Shown piece after piece: positions 1 through 11,259 of a stretch of 64,000 nt of DNA (positions are counted from its first letter, which is position 1; each line of letters starts with the position of its first letter). The notes under the pieces are model-generated. The model worked only from the letters and a program-made list of their open reading frames with translations. It ran no database searches and had not been told where the DNA came from. The position numbers and the translations under genes are program-made. This DNA is from Crocodylus rhombifer (lineage: Eukaryota; Chordata; Crocodylia; Crocodylidae). The DNA lies in assembly GCA_038503035.1 (NCBI GenBank), contig JAVSML010024311.1, forward strand, positions 830,072-894,071, in the 5' to 3' direction.

Positions 1-686
1 TCAGTGTTCATTTGATTTTTTATACCATAAGATAATAATGCTGTTGAAGCTGCTGTCATCCACTAATTTGTTCATACTTCCACTTTAATGATAACCAGTG
101 CCATTATTTTTCAAAATTTGTGGTAAAACACATTCTTTCATGGTGAAAAACACCATAAAATGGCAAGTTTCAGCCCATAGTGAATTGTGCTGGCTAAGGT
201 AACAAACTTGAAAATAAGGGCTGTAACAGTAATACAGATGAAACTCTTTATGATATTGGTGTGAACAAAGCTGTGCTGTAATGTTTTATGGAAACAGAGC
301 TGTAATGATTTATTCAGGAATCCATTCTGATCTCATCTTAAAGGGAAAAGTGTTGCTGTGGAGTTTAATCCCATATCTCACATAATCTAATACATATTTC
401 CAACATGTACTATCAGCAGATAAGCAGCTTTTTTAGATAAGTGCTCTCAGTTTTTCAAGTTTACAGAAAAGGGAAAAAATGGGGATCTGTAGATATCCTC
501 TGGAAATGGTAGATCCAGGGAAATGCAGGCAGCTACTGCATTCTGAACTGCAGATGGAAACAAACAGTTGTTATGTGGCATTTGTTTTGTGTTGGCAAAA
601 CACTCTGTGCTGTGCCAGGCACAGTTCCCATTCCCAAGAACTTAGTCTAAAAGACAAAGAGGAATGGAGATTCAGAGGAAGAGGTT
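1..686. other. Unique-looking AT-rich sequence, no gene seen
   Basis: No repeat family, splice-bounded exon or RNA gene could be recognised. The short open frame starting at 479 has no recognisable domain. Confidence 0.5.
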
Positions 687-884
687 AATTCTTTTTTTTC
701 CCCACACATTTAAATTCCAGTTTTAAATTGTTGGGTTGGAAGAGCATTTGACTGATGAGCTTTCAAACCTCATTATCTCTCTCTAATTCTTTTTTTTTCA
801 CATTTAAATTCCAGTTTTAAAATTGTTGGGTTAGAAGAGCATTAGACTGATGAACATTCAAAACTCATTATCTCTCTCCAACAA
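687..884. repeat. Tandem duplication, two units of about 94 bp
   Basis: Two adjacent copies of one unit are visible. Each begins with a T-run, continues with CACATTTAAATTCCAG, and then reads TTGGGTT followed by AGAAGAGCATT and an ACTGATGA segment before ending in CATTATCTCTCTC. The second copy starts 94 bp after the first. The copies differ at only a few positions, so the duplication is fairly recent. No coding content is seen. Confidence 0.85.
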
Positions 885-1137
885 AACAGATTTGTTGTGA
901 TACCTAAACTTCCACAACTCTCTTTGATAGCTTGTGTGTAGCAAGGGAGGCACCCAAAACCACAGGGGATATGGGGATCAGGTAACAACAACTCAGTTTA
1001 AAATTAGGGCTCACTTTTGATGACATCATATTTCTCAATGGTTTTTTAAAATATTCTTTCTGAGTAGTGTTCATGAATTTACCTAGTAATAGGCCACGTA
1101 GAACTGTTCTTGGTAGTATCACCACTGGTTTCCTGTG

Positions 1138-1411
1138 GCTGTATCTACACGTCTCTCTACAGCAGTGTAATGAGGTGCTATGTCACCATATGGCAGGCTA
1201 TGGCAATGTAACAATTATGTGGGTCTACATGTGATCACCAGCTATGACACCCTAGTGGTGGACTCCCCCAGTACAGTGCACTGCTACAGCGACCTAGCTG
1301 GGAAATTTACCTCTGTGCGGCACATCTAGCACAGTAACAACCCATACTGCATTGTGCTTTAGTGCTTCCAAAAGTTGCAATGTTGCCGTACAGCGATGTG
1401 TAGATGCGGTC
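1138..1411. mobile_element. MITE-like non-autonomous DNA element
   Basis: The left end reads GTATCTACACGTCTCTCTAC. The right end, read on the minus strand, begins GACCGCATCTACACATCGC, so the ends are imperfect inverted repeats around a TCTACAC core. The inner segment AGTGCTTCCAAAAGTTGC recurs in related form at 27831-27945. There is no coding capacity. I infer a MITE of the crocodilian Chompy/Harbinger-like type. The exact family and target-site duplication were not established. Confidence 0.55.
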
Positions 1412-1424
1412 TGTATATACCTTA

Positions 1425-3000
1425 TCCTTTTGTGCTATAGTCAGGATTTCTAACTTGAAAATACATTGTAGAAGCAGGAACTAGTTTCTATTATTATCAC
1501 TATGTTCTGTGGCTTTTGAAAAAGATTTGGATATATGTAATGACACAGTTCAATCAATCTCAGTTTTGCCAGACTTGCAGGGTCAAGAGTAACAAGGAGA
1601 TGAGGAAAAACATTTCTGACCTTTGATTGTATTGCTGAAGATAGTTGTTTAAGACTTCTTGAGTTGGGCATATGCAAAGAATTGCGCCCATTATCTCACC
1701 ATAAAAGAGTTCTAAAAGAATTTTTTTTCATAATGGGCTTGAGCAAGAACAAATGTTGAGACATGCTAGCCAGTAAAAATGAGAACACAAATCTTTTGGA
1801 CAAATGCATAGTATGCTATTCTGACATAAGCTACAACACATCAGATGAATAATTTTAAACCCCTTTGGAAATTTTCAACTAAGTAATTATCAGCCGGTTG
1901 GGCCAAATGAAAGTGGGCAAAAGTCTAAACTCCACGTTCCTGAGCCACACACACAGAGTGAAATCTTGGGATCCACCCCAAAGGAGAGCCATGGGCCATG
2001 TGTCCCACAGACTTCTTCAAGGGTGCATATCACTAGACAATAAAAAATAATAGAAATCCAAAGTGGGTATCTGTGCTGAAGAATGTGCGTGCATTTCAGC
2101 TTCTGATTTGTTTAGTGTTGATCTGGACTTGACTATCCATTTCTTTGAAGAGTCCTGAGGGAGGGTGAACTCCCTTTATTCATGTGTTTACGTTTGCTTT
2201 TTTGGAAGCTTGAGCAGCCAACATGAACCCTGAAAACTAGCAAACAAAGTTTGGACAAAAAGAGGTTTTTCCCCTATTAAACACTATTAGTTTCAGATTC
2301 AAGTAGATAGCCCCTAGCACTACAAAATAAAACTTATACAGCACTTGGTTTTCAAAAGAATTGAGCTTTGATTACTTCCTGCAGCTTTTGTATTTTGGTC
2401 ATGACAACCAGGCAAAAGGATAAAGAGGGAAAGAAAAAAGGAAATCTGACCCCAGAGAGGAACATGCTATGAAGACAGTTGTTACTTTAGTTCTTAAGCT
2501 GCAATCCATGGAGCACTTCTTACTCGCGCATAGCTCATTTCTCTTCTTATTCCTATATAGCTACTTATCCTCTTGTGCCTTGGTCTAAAGACTGTCTCAT
2601 TAGATATCTCTTCTGTTATATGCTGGATACCTCTATAAATAGCTGTAAAGGAGTGAGACTAATCATGAGAGGAGGTCACCAACAGGTAAAGAGGAAAAGT
2701 AACTAAAAAGCCGCCATCAGTCAAGGTATTGAGCTTCCTCAGCAAGGTGTGCTGGAAAAGAGGAGAGGTGACTGAGGAGTAGGGGAGTGCTGGGGATCAA
2801 GGCAGAGACAAGTGGGGGACTGGGCAGAGGCTGTGCAAGAGAATGGAAAAGATGGAATGAGGACATACAATAAAGAAAAAGGGGATTTATTTAATGTTAA
2901 AACTACTAAATGTTCAGAGACTTGTGATCAGAGGCAAACTTAAGTGCAAGTGTCAGTTGTACATGACAAATTTATGTGTGCTGTAATTACCAGAGATGAG
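1425..3000. other. AT-rich non-coding stretch, no gene seen
   Basis: Scanned on both strands for repeats, exons and RNA genes; nothing could be supported. The short frame on the minus strand near 1450-1677 shows no domain. Confidence 0.5.
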
Positions 3001-3004
3001 ATGT

Positions 3005-4195
3005 GGAACTACAAATGGGGGGTGCGTGTAGATGAAGCAGGGGCCCTAAATTGATGCAGTGAGTTTTTTAAAAACACCGCTTCAGTTTAGGGCCCTTTAA
3101 ACCCCCATGTCATGCACACACCCTACTGAATTACCTGCCCCTACAGCAGCAGGAAGGGGAGGGGGAGCTGCTGGCGGGTGGCGTGGTCCCTGGGCTGTGG
3201 GGTGGGGCTGGTGCTTCCCTCTGTGGCAGCGGCGGCCCCCCCCAGGTGGCATCCACCAGCAGGCACCTGGCTCGGGCAGTCCCAGGGGGCACCACAGCCG
3301 TAGAGGGAAGTACAATGGGAGGACACGGTCAGGAAGGCTAACTGCACCTTGTCGTGCATCCACAGATGCATCACAAGCAGGTCAAAGGAGGTGATTCTCC
3401 CCCTCTACGCAACACTGGTTAGGCCGCAGTTGGAGTACTGTGTCCAGTTCTGGGCGCCGCACTTCAGGAGGGATGTGGACAGCACTGAGAGGGTCCAGAG
3501 GAGGGCCACTCACATGGTCAGGGGGCAGCAGAGTAGGCCCTACGAGGAGAGGCTATGGGACCTGAACCTGTTCAGCCTCCACAAGAGAAGGCTGAGAGGG
3601 GATCTGGTGTCCTTCTATAAACTTAAAGTAGTTCTCGGGGGTACCAACTTCCAAGTGAAGTGGTGCTTGCTCCTACCTTGGGGGTCTTCAAAAGGAGGCT
3701 AGACAATTACCTAGCCGGGGTCGTTTGACCCCAGTACTTTTTCCTGCCCATGGCAGGGGGTTGGACTTGATGATATGCTTAGGTCCCTTCCGACCCTACC
3801 AACTATGAAACTACTGGGACCCCATGAAGCTCAGGCAGGTTCCGGGGGCTGGTGGGGAGAAAGATCAGGCTCGCTGCTCTTCTTGGGTGGAGCCAGCCTT
3901 CCCAGGCTGCTGCTAGGCTGCCTGCAGGACTTCCTGCATAGCCCTGAGCTGCATGGAGCTGGTGCTTTGCTCCATGGCTGTAGGGGCAGCAAACTAAAAC
4001 TCCTAAACTCCTTGGAGTTTTAGTTTGCTGTGCCCCAAGTCATTTAAGGCGCATTACACCACCAAACTTGCTACAGTGACAGTAATTACTGTGTAATACG
4101 CTGCTGACATGTACAAACACCGACACCATTAAAGTGGTGCAAAAGCTTTAAAGTGTCATGCACACATGCCCCTCATTTTGTCTACACCTCCCCAT
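3005..4195. mobile_element. GC-rich MITE-like element with a nested CR1 insertion
   Basis: The left part (GTGCGTGTAGATG, then GGGGCCCTAAATTGATG) and the right part (TTTAAAGTGTCATGCACAC, then GTCTACACC) look like the outer segments of one Chompy-like element. ATGTCATGCACACACCC occurs near 3107, and a related GTCATGCACACATGCCCC at 4156. Just inside the right part, CTAAAACTCCTAAACTCC and GGAGTTTTAGTTTGC (3994-4026) form a hairpin. A CR1 3' fragment (3345-3815) lies inside it, so this element would be the older one. The boundaries are approximate. Confidence 0.4.
3345..3815 (+). mobile_element. CR1 LINE fragment, 3' end of ORF2
   Basis: The open frame from 3349 encodes the C-terminal part of a CR1 reverse-transcriptase protein. 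The peptides [39 protein letters not shown] and [19 protein letters not shown] are standard in vertebrate CR1 ORF2. The DNA then runs into the typical CR1 3' UTR (CTGCCCATGGCAGGGGGTTG, then GACTTGATGAT) and a CR1-like 3' terminus near CTATGAAACT. It is strongly 5'-truncated, as most CR1 copies are, and the end of the frame after about residue 85 has decayed. It sits inside a GC-rich MITE-like element and is not functional. Confidence 0.92.
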
Positions 4196-4199
4196 AGTT

Positions 4200-6570
4200 C
4201 TTGTCTGGGGAGATTACAGGTCAGGTGATGTACAAGATATCCTTAAAGATGTGACCCATATCTGAAAAAATCTTAAAAACTGCTTTGCAGGCAGTGACTT
4301 GAAATATGAATCCATACAGATAAGACTTACAGGAATTCCACTGCTTCATGTTTGTCTCTGTTTTCCTTGCATGTCTGTGGTCCTCTTCATGATCTATAAT
4401 CAATACCGCACACCATCTGCATATCAGCATGGGCACTTTTTTAAAGAACTCAGACCTTTCAATTTGTTATAGCTACATGGAACTCTTTTGGGTCAAAGAC
4501 TTGAAAAGTAATAAAATTAGAAAGAAAAGAAAAATCAGAAATCCATCTAAAAAATTGTTTATTTCCTCTGAAATCTAGCACAGGCATCAGACTACGTGAG
4601 GAGACAGTTTCTAAAAGATTGCAACACAAGAGAAAGAGGTTATTTTCTTAACTTTGTCATACCCGTAGTTTGATTTCTTCTTGCAGCACTAATACATACT
4701 AACAACACTCTCCCTTTTTGGAAATGTTCCCCTTCAATCAGTTCCATGAAATTTTTCACTTACAGACCAGCTCTTAGGCAGCACACTTACTCCCCCATTT
4801 GTTTGCACAAGCTACTGCTCCTACCTCTTATACATTCTGGTAGGTGAAGCGAAACTGGGTTTATACAGTAAACAGGATAAAGTGTCTGCTCTGTTTATGC
4901 CAGCAGGTTCCCTTTAATCTTTAATCCCTCCAAGGATTTTTTTCAAAACACTTGGAAACTATGTATTTTGCATTTCTTCCCTGATGCTCCCTCACAGATA
5001 CCATAAAGAAATTTTGCACCCCCCGATGCAGTGAAAGGAGGAAAAAAGCCTCCCCCTCTCCTGCATCGCCCTGCTTCTCTGGGACCATACGTTTAGCCAT
5101 AGGCCTGGTCCAATAACACAGTATCTTGCATGCAGTAAATCTTCCATCTCCCAGGCCAATGACACTTGAGTTAAGTGGGAGCAGCACTTGAGGAAGGACT
5201 GAGGGAAAGCAAAGAAATGTAAGTTTTGGCCATGGGGACCGATAGAAAAGATTTTTGACCCACGTTTAAGTTTCTTATTATAAAAATGTAGCAAGTTAAA
5301 ATGGGAGAAAGAAGTAAGAGCAGGCTTCTCTCAGAAGAATAACAGGCTGAGAAGCTGAAAACAAGAATGCTTGTTTCTTTTATCATGGCAACTGCCGATT
5401 TGTTTCATAATATTAAACTTTCATTGTGTTGCCTTTCAGGACTTTGCCTGTGTGACCTAGCAGCTGTTTAACTTGGCTCCAGGCATTTATGACTTTATTT
5501 TGGACAAATCTTTAACATTTTCATTTGATTTTCCCCAACTCAGCTTTGTGCCTCAAAATTTGTTTTAAATTTTACGGTCATTTTTACTCCCCTTGCCCTT
5601 CTTACAGCTGTAGGCCTTGGAGCCTAACAACTGTAGCGTACCTCTTCTCAGCCAACAGCATATTTTGTAACACAAATTCAAAAGAAGGATATAAAAAGAG
5701 AAACGAAAGAATGGAAGGAGGTCATTTTACTAACTCTTTGGATCTACTCAGAACAAGCTAAAACCTAACACTATATAAATACTGAAGTACACAGTAGACT
5801 AAAAGTATTCAATAAACATTTACTGTGAATGGAGGCATTAGCGAAGGCTTAGGCCCTGCCTGAATTCCCATGAAATTTATAAATATTTCTTTCATTTGTT
5901 CTCCATTTACAATTAGTTGCGGTCAAGCTGATCAAAGACAGAAGAGGCCTGTTGCATGTGAACCAGCATCCCTCACAATGACATTCACAAAGCAGAATGA
6001 AATATGAAATATCAGGTTTCCACGGATGTATGAACTTGTAAAAAATCTGAAAGAATAGGAGGTTTTTCACACTGAGTAATGTGAAACATTTGGTGCGGAT
6101 TGTAGGCCTCTGAAGAGGAAAACTGAGAGCCAAAATCCATCAGGCAATAAAACAGAAGCAGGCAAAAGTTAAAACAACAGCCATTCACTGAAATCTATTG
6201 ATTTAGATATCATTATTGTCCTTGCTATAGCAACTTGCAGTCCCATGAGAAGCTTTTATCTGAACTGTTGTCAGAATTAACCTCAGTGGCTAGGGATACA
6301 GGTGGGATGGAACAGCATTTGTATCATGAATATATTTTGTCTCCTTTGTTTTTGTTTTTAAAAAAAGCTTCTTAGTCGGTGAACACTCTTACCAAGTGTT
6401 TCCAGCCAGACAGGTGCTAAGGTTAATTGGGTGCGTAGCCTGAAACTTCCAGTATTCAAACAAACTCTAAGTAAATAAATAACCCCAAGTGGATCCAGAA
6501 AGATACACTAGAACAAAGCCCCAAAGCTGCGTGTAACACCACTTGAAGTCCCTTTTTTATCTCTTTTGCA
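4200..6570. other. AT-rich non-coding stretch, no gene seen
   Basis: No transposon ends, microsatellites or exon-like frames could be supported. Several frames of 70-100 codons on the minus strand (4921-5386) overlap one another in different frames and have no recognisable domains. Confidence 0.5.
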
Positions 6571-6653
6571 GACCTGTGCCTTTCACAACCAGCATATCCT
6601 CAGCCTTTGTGACTAATACAGTGTACTTTAATTGCTTCCTATGTCTTTCCCAG

Positions 6654-6884
6654 CTGTCAGCTCCTAATGGGGTCAGGGTTGCTTGGGGGAAGGGTACTTC
6701 AAGAGTTTACATCCCTTCACCTCCTGAAGTGTTCGATAACAGAAAGGGATGCCTCCCTCAGTTTGTGGTGTATGCAAAACATGCTGTCACCCCCCATAAT
6801 GAGGGCACAGCTATGTTAGCCAGGAGTTTGCTAAAAGAATTATTCACCAGGGATGTTTTTCACCAAGGGCTTTCAAACAAATGA
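6654..6884 (+). CDS. Candidate terminal exon, weakly BEN-domain-like peptide
   Basis: A polypyrimidine tract followed by CAG ends at 6653 (CTTCCTATGTCTTTCCCAG), and a second good acceptor ends at 6571. From 6654 the frame is open for 76 codons to a TGA at 6882-6884. It encodes a basic-hydrophobic peptide including VYIPSPPEVFDNRKG, CLPQFVVYAKH and MLARSLLKELFTRDVF. The segment with ARSLLKELFT resembles the helix around (L)AR-LL--LFT in BEN domains. This is recognition by eye only. No upstream exon or polyadenylation site was identified. It could instead be a chance frame, a processed fragment or an exapted repeat. Phase 0 at the second acceptor is consistent with an exon. Confidence 0.25.
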   Translation: MSAPNGVRVAWGKGTSRVYIPSPPEVFDNRKGCLPQFVVYAKHAVTPHNEGTAMLARSLLKELFTRDVFHQGLSNK

Positions 6885-6889
6885 AACGC

Positions 6890-8210
6890 TCTAGTCCATT
6901 GGAGAAGATAGAAGCAAGATACTGCATGTTATTTCGCATATATATGAGGCATATACCAAATTTGTTCATGTTTCTGCTGAACTGTCAGAGGGACACAAGG
7001 ACTGCTGAAGAAGAATAGGCCAGTTCAGGCCTGGCATGAATCAGCATTACTTCATTGGCATTCATGGAGGGCGGGGACTGAAGTGCAAGGCAAAATAAGC
7101 AGAAATAAGAGCAAAGCCACTCATTTAAACCCCTCATGAAGATGCAGAGCTACTGGTTGCATAAGCCATTCCTTAACCTATTCCATTTATCTGCTCATTC
7201 ATTTGAAGGGTGGAAGTTGAAAGCTGCTGGGGAGGATCCTAGAAGGACACTACATGAGAAATGTGAAGTTGGAAGTTGGTGTGAGGTAAAGACAAGAGAC
7301 CTAGCTTATGTGAGGAGGGAGGAAAGGACTGGAATTTAATGCATTTGACAAGAAAACAACAAGAAAAACTAAACACCCACTACATTAATAAGGAATTTAT
7401 TTGCATTTATGTACTATAATACTTTCTCTCACTCTTTGTTAATGGTTTGGGTATTTTTCTTTTGGATTGTATATTCTTCTAGGCTGAGAATATATCTCTT
7501 GCTGTCCCTGGAAAGTGCCTAACTCATTTGGGAGGCTACCAAGGTCTAAACAACACTTATATAATCAACCAAGCAGTCAACTTCCACTTATAAATAATTC
7601 CCTTCCCACCAATTTATCACTGCATTTTCCAGTCAAGTTCAATCAATCTGAAATGTCAAAGCAAATAAATACATGTATATGTTCTCCCTAAATTCACTCC
7701 AAGATTCAGAGTGATGTTGGCTAAGAAAAGATTGGGAGGCTTGCAAATTGGGAATAAAACATTTAGCAGGAAGCTTTAATATCATTTATTGTGCCAGACA
7801 TATGAAGTTTTACTCATTTGAACAAATGTTATCTATAAAGTCTTCTGTAGTGTAAATGACTTCTGTCAACAGTGAAGGAATTATATGAACTTTCAATGGA
7901 TGAAAGTGCATGTGCATGCAATGCTTCCTTTAGTAAGAACTATACTTCCCACTTCTGTGCCCAGTCCATGGAAGATATGGCTCTGGACGTGGAAGATATA
8001 GGTCTTACAATATAGAACACAGCTCTTTACCTAAATTTGATTCTGCAGGTCCCTGATTCAATCTCTGATAAAGATGGCAGCTGTCACACTAACTTCATGG
8101 AAATCCACCTGTACACTGACTCACCTTGAGGCTTTTCTTGTCAAATAATGCTTTTTTGTTTATGATGCTTACTTAAAATCTGCTTAGCACTTTTTAATGT
8201 CACTCAAGCC
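6890..8210. other. Mostly unique non-coding sequence, possible old interspersed repeat at 7460-7560
   Basis: Within this stretch, 7466-7555 (GGATTGTATATTCTTCTAGG, then CTTGCTGTCCCTGG, then AAAGTGCCTAACTCATTTGGG) resembles an old dispersed amniote repeat with a core like TGTAAGCTCTTCGGGGCAGG, as I remember it. Nothing else is recognisable. Confidence 0.35.
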
Positions 8211-8229
8211 TGTCCCTCCTTCGATATCC

Positions 8230-8346
8230 AAAGCCAAGCTCATGATTTATCAAGCAGTTGTGATCCCCACCTTGCTGTACAGAGCTGAGACATGGACAAT
8301 GTACAGGAGACACCTAAAGTTCTTGGAGAAGTACCATCATCATACA
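8230..8346 (+). pseudogene. RTE-like LINE reverse-transcriptase remnant
   Basis: Reading from 8230, 39 codons without a stop give a peptide containing KLMIYQAVVIPTLLY, AETWTMYRRHLKFLE and KYHHH. This matches the well-known C-terminal block YRAVVLPTLLYGAETWT-Y-RH---L that follows the reverse-transcriptase domain in RTE-type and related non-LTR retrotransposons. The Gly before AETW is replaced by Arg. Sequence on either side is not recognisable as LINE, so this is a short, old scrap. The clade assignment is by memory and could be another LINE clade sharing the block. Confidence 0.6.
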
Positions 8347-9885
8347 GGTAGATAATACAGTATAGAAAATACAGGTTGTGGATTTACTGAGCTTTAGCTG
8401 AAGTGCAGTAGTGCATATGTAGATGCTGACCAGGAGCAGATTTGCTCCCGGTCAGCCAGACCACCAGGGAGCCAGCCTCTGGTCAGGGGCAAAGCACCAT
8501 GGGGCAGGGGTGGCTCCTTAGCAGCCCCTGCCTGGCCTTTAGCCCCCTGGCCTGCCCCCTGGGCCCTGGACCAGCTGATGCCTGCCCCTAGCCACTGTGT
8601 GTTGCTGTGGTGGGCCTGTGTTGGCTGCAGCAGTGCTGCACAGCCCTGGCCTGACTCCCAGGCCTATGCTGGCTGCTCCCTGGCCCCACAGGCATGTGTT
8701 AGCTCCATTAATCCGCCAAGCCCCTAGTCTGTCTCTTGGGAGCTGTTCCTGCAGCTTCCTGGCCCCTGGACACCATGCCCCTCATCTGTGGCTATGTGCC
8801 CGGAGCCAACAGCACCTGAAATCCCTGGCAGAGGCAGCACCACTGAGAACAGCCCAAGGGCCCAGCTGGGAGGCAGGGGAGACTGCTGACCTTGTTGCAA
8901 TCTGGGGTGAGGCTGAGGTGTGGCGACAGTTCAGCCAGGGCACCCAGGTGAATGCAGAATGAGGGAGCGTAGACATGAGCAGTCCAGGAGGCAGTGCCAA
9001 ATGAAGCTAAAAGGTGCCCTGGCCAAATGCACATATTTACAGGGAGACGGTGGTCTGCATGAGGGAGTGTGACCATGAGCAGTCCAGGAGGCAATGCCTA
9101 ATTAAGGTGAAGGCCCTGTGGGCTCAGTGGGTCCATATGATCGATAGTCTGGGGTTGCCCGCAGGACCATGCCCTTCATACAGTAACTGGATTCAGGGTC
9201 CCAAGCCCTGGATGGTACATTTATTTTGGCATAAACCAGCTGCTGGAGCCCCTGCTGCTTCCCAGGCCTGAGGAGGAGTCACTAGAGGAGGGCCCCTTGG
9301 GCCAGCAGTGGCAGCAACTGGTGTGCTCCCCAACCTTGGTCTGATTGTGCAGCATGGGCAGCCTGGGCCAGCACCTGACTTGGCAACTGTGGGCACACAC
9401 CCACAGCTGGGAAGACAGGCCAGGGAAGACCCTATCATGGCCAGATCCAGCTCCTTCCTGCAGGGGGCCACTGCCTGTGAGGCCAGGTGCTGGGCCTCCA
9501 CATACTGCAGCCCACAGGCAGATGGACCATCTCCCTGTTACCAGGCTTGGAGTCTGACTACTGGGATCACCTGCCACACCCAGCTAACACATTTAGCTAG
9601 TAAGCCCCACGCAGGGAGGAGGCCAGAGAGGGGGTGCGGGGGCACCGTGGCCATCCGCGCCCGTCTCTGGGCTCCACATCTGGAGCCAGGAATTTAATTT
9701 TTTTTTTTCTAAAGCATTATCAGTTGTAGTAATATAGTTTTTATATAAATTACTAACTTATTATAAGTTAAATTAGTGACTGATGGGATATACCTATCAG
9801 TCAATATGCCTATATTGGATAATACTTCAACAATAGAACCTCATGGTTTACATACCAAATCTCTTGATTTTTAAGAATTTGTCTC

Positions 9886-10110
9886 TTGATGTTTGACATG
9901 GTGGGGTTGGCATACTGGCAGAGGCACATTGCTTTCCTCAAGGTGGAGGCCCAGGAGTGGCAGGCCTCCATGGTGGGTAGGGCAATGTGGGCCATGAAGG
10001 AGGACTGCCAGGTGCTCAACAACATCCTGGCCCTGGTGGCCTCCTTTATGCTGCCTGCCACCCAGCTCCTGGCCCTGGCTCTGCCTGCTTCCTGGCAGCC
10101 TCCCACTGCC
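9886..10110 (+). pseudogene. Possible remnant of a transposon Myb/SANT-like ORF (C-terminal part)
   Basis: The frame from 9886 gives a peptide including AYWQRHIAFLKVEAQEWQAS, MWAMKEDCQVLNNILAL and VASFMLPAT, followed by a Pro/Ala-rich tail. A helical segment of the type 'LR-E-EEW----A--A--ED---L--ILALV--FM' occurs at the C-terminus of Myb-like second ORFs of Harbinger-type elements and their host relatives, as I recall. The N-terminal DNA-binding helices are not visible upstream because that sequence is AT-rich. This call is tentative; it may be a chance frame. Confidence 0.25.
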
Positions 10111-10425
10111 CAGCCATTGCCCCCAGCTCCACCTGCCACCTGGCAACTGCCTGGCACCTAGCTGCCATCCTCAGCCCTGGCTCTGACCCTGGCCCCAGTT
10201 CTAGCCCCACCAGCCACATGGCAGCCCCCAGCAGCTGTGTGCCAAGCCCCCCAGTGGGCCTGGGAGGAGGCCCAGCAGCAGCTGCCATGACCAGAACCCC
10301 TTGCCCCTGCTCCTCAGCCAGGTCCCCCAGCAGCCAAGTCAGCCACCTGGACTGCTGCCTGCTGTTCACCTCTCCACCATGTGGCCTCTGAGTGGGAGAT
10401 GGCCCCAGCTGGGCCCAGCCCCATG

Positions 10426-10461
10426 GAGCAGGGGCAGGAGCAGGAGCAGGAGCAGGAGCAG
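10426..10461. repeat. (GGAGCA)n-type microsatellite
   Basis: About six near-perfect copies of CAGGAG/GGAGCA. In the minus frame they encode an alternating Pro-Ala run, which is the main reason a 145-codon open frame exists there. Confidence 0.9.
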
Positions 10462-11259
10462 GCTTGACAGCACCCACCCTCACCCCTGGCTAAGCCCCAT
10501 GCTGCTGGCCTCACCACACCGGATGTGGCGGTGCCTCCAGAGACTGGGGTGCCAGTCCCCAGGCTCTGTGCTGTGGGTGCCACCATTCCTTCCTCACGTT
10601 ACAACAACCAGTCTTGTAAATATTTGAATGGGGAGAGTGTTGTGGTGGAGAGAAATAAAGATTCTTGATTGGAAATTGTTCAGAGTGCTTGTGGTCTTGG
10701 GGGTATGCTGTGGGCCTGGGGGCAGTAGCCCTGGCATCCTACTGCAGGGGGTGGGGGAAGAGGTGATCCATAGGTGCCTTGCAGACATGTTGCCCTGTCC
10801 ATCACTGCTGGAGGGGAGGGCAAGGAGCACTTGCCACAGACTTCTGGGACAGCATCCCTGCCAGGCTAAGCCTGCCTGTCCTCCCCTTGGAGGCCTCTGC
10901 CAGGATGAGCCCATCACCCCTGAAGACCCCTGCCAGACTGAGCCTGCTCCCACCTTGGAGACCCCTTCCAGGCTGATTCCTCCCCCCCACCAGAGACCCC
11001 TGCCAGGCTTAGCCATTCCTCCTGGAGACCCCTGGCATCCAGGCAACTGCAGCCAAAGTCTGATGCTGCCCTTGACTGCTACAGATGTCAGAGCAGGGCA
11101 GAAGCAGCCCTGCATCTCCTTAATCCTATTAGGAGGAAATCTGATCCCAACAGGGTGCATGTGTAGACGGCTTCCCAGTGCTGGTTTACCGCTCAGTAAT
11201 TTACTAAACAGTAAGCCTAAATAGCAATAATTGTACATGTAGACATTCCCACTAGGTAC

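Larger units (their letters stand above)
8390..11255. mobile_element. GC-rich composite DNA element (Chompy/Harbinger-like ends)
   Basis: The left edge contains TTTACTGAGC followed by GCATATGTAGATGC. The right edge, read on the minus strand, contains TACATGTACAATTATT, TTTACTGAGCGG and GTCTACACATGC in the same order, so the edges look like long imperfect inverted repeats. The interior is rich in CTGGCCCCTG-type low-complexity sequence that opens many spurious frames on both strands. An AT-rich island at 9690-9870 separates two GC-rich halves. A possible DNA-binding-protein remnant lies at 9886-10110. Whether this is one element or two adjacent ones is not resolved. Confidence 0.35.

Noticed and set aside
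5000..5386. Possible coding cluster on the minus strand
   Set aside because: Three frames open over the same bases with different products and no domain; consistent with chance.
8597..9697. Cluster of 70-130 codon frames on both strands
   Set aside because: CTGGCCCCTG-rich composition; mutually overlapping frames with no domains.
10594..11238. Overlapping 198- and 214-codon frames on opposite strands
   Set aside because: GC-rich repetitive DNA opens both strands; neither product resembles a known protein.
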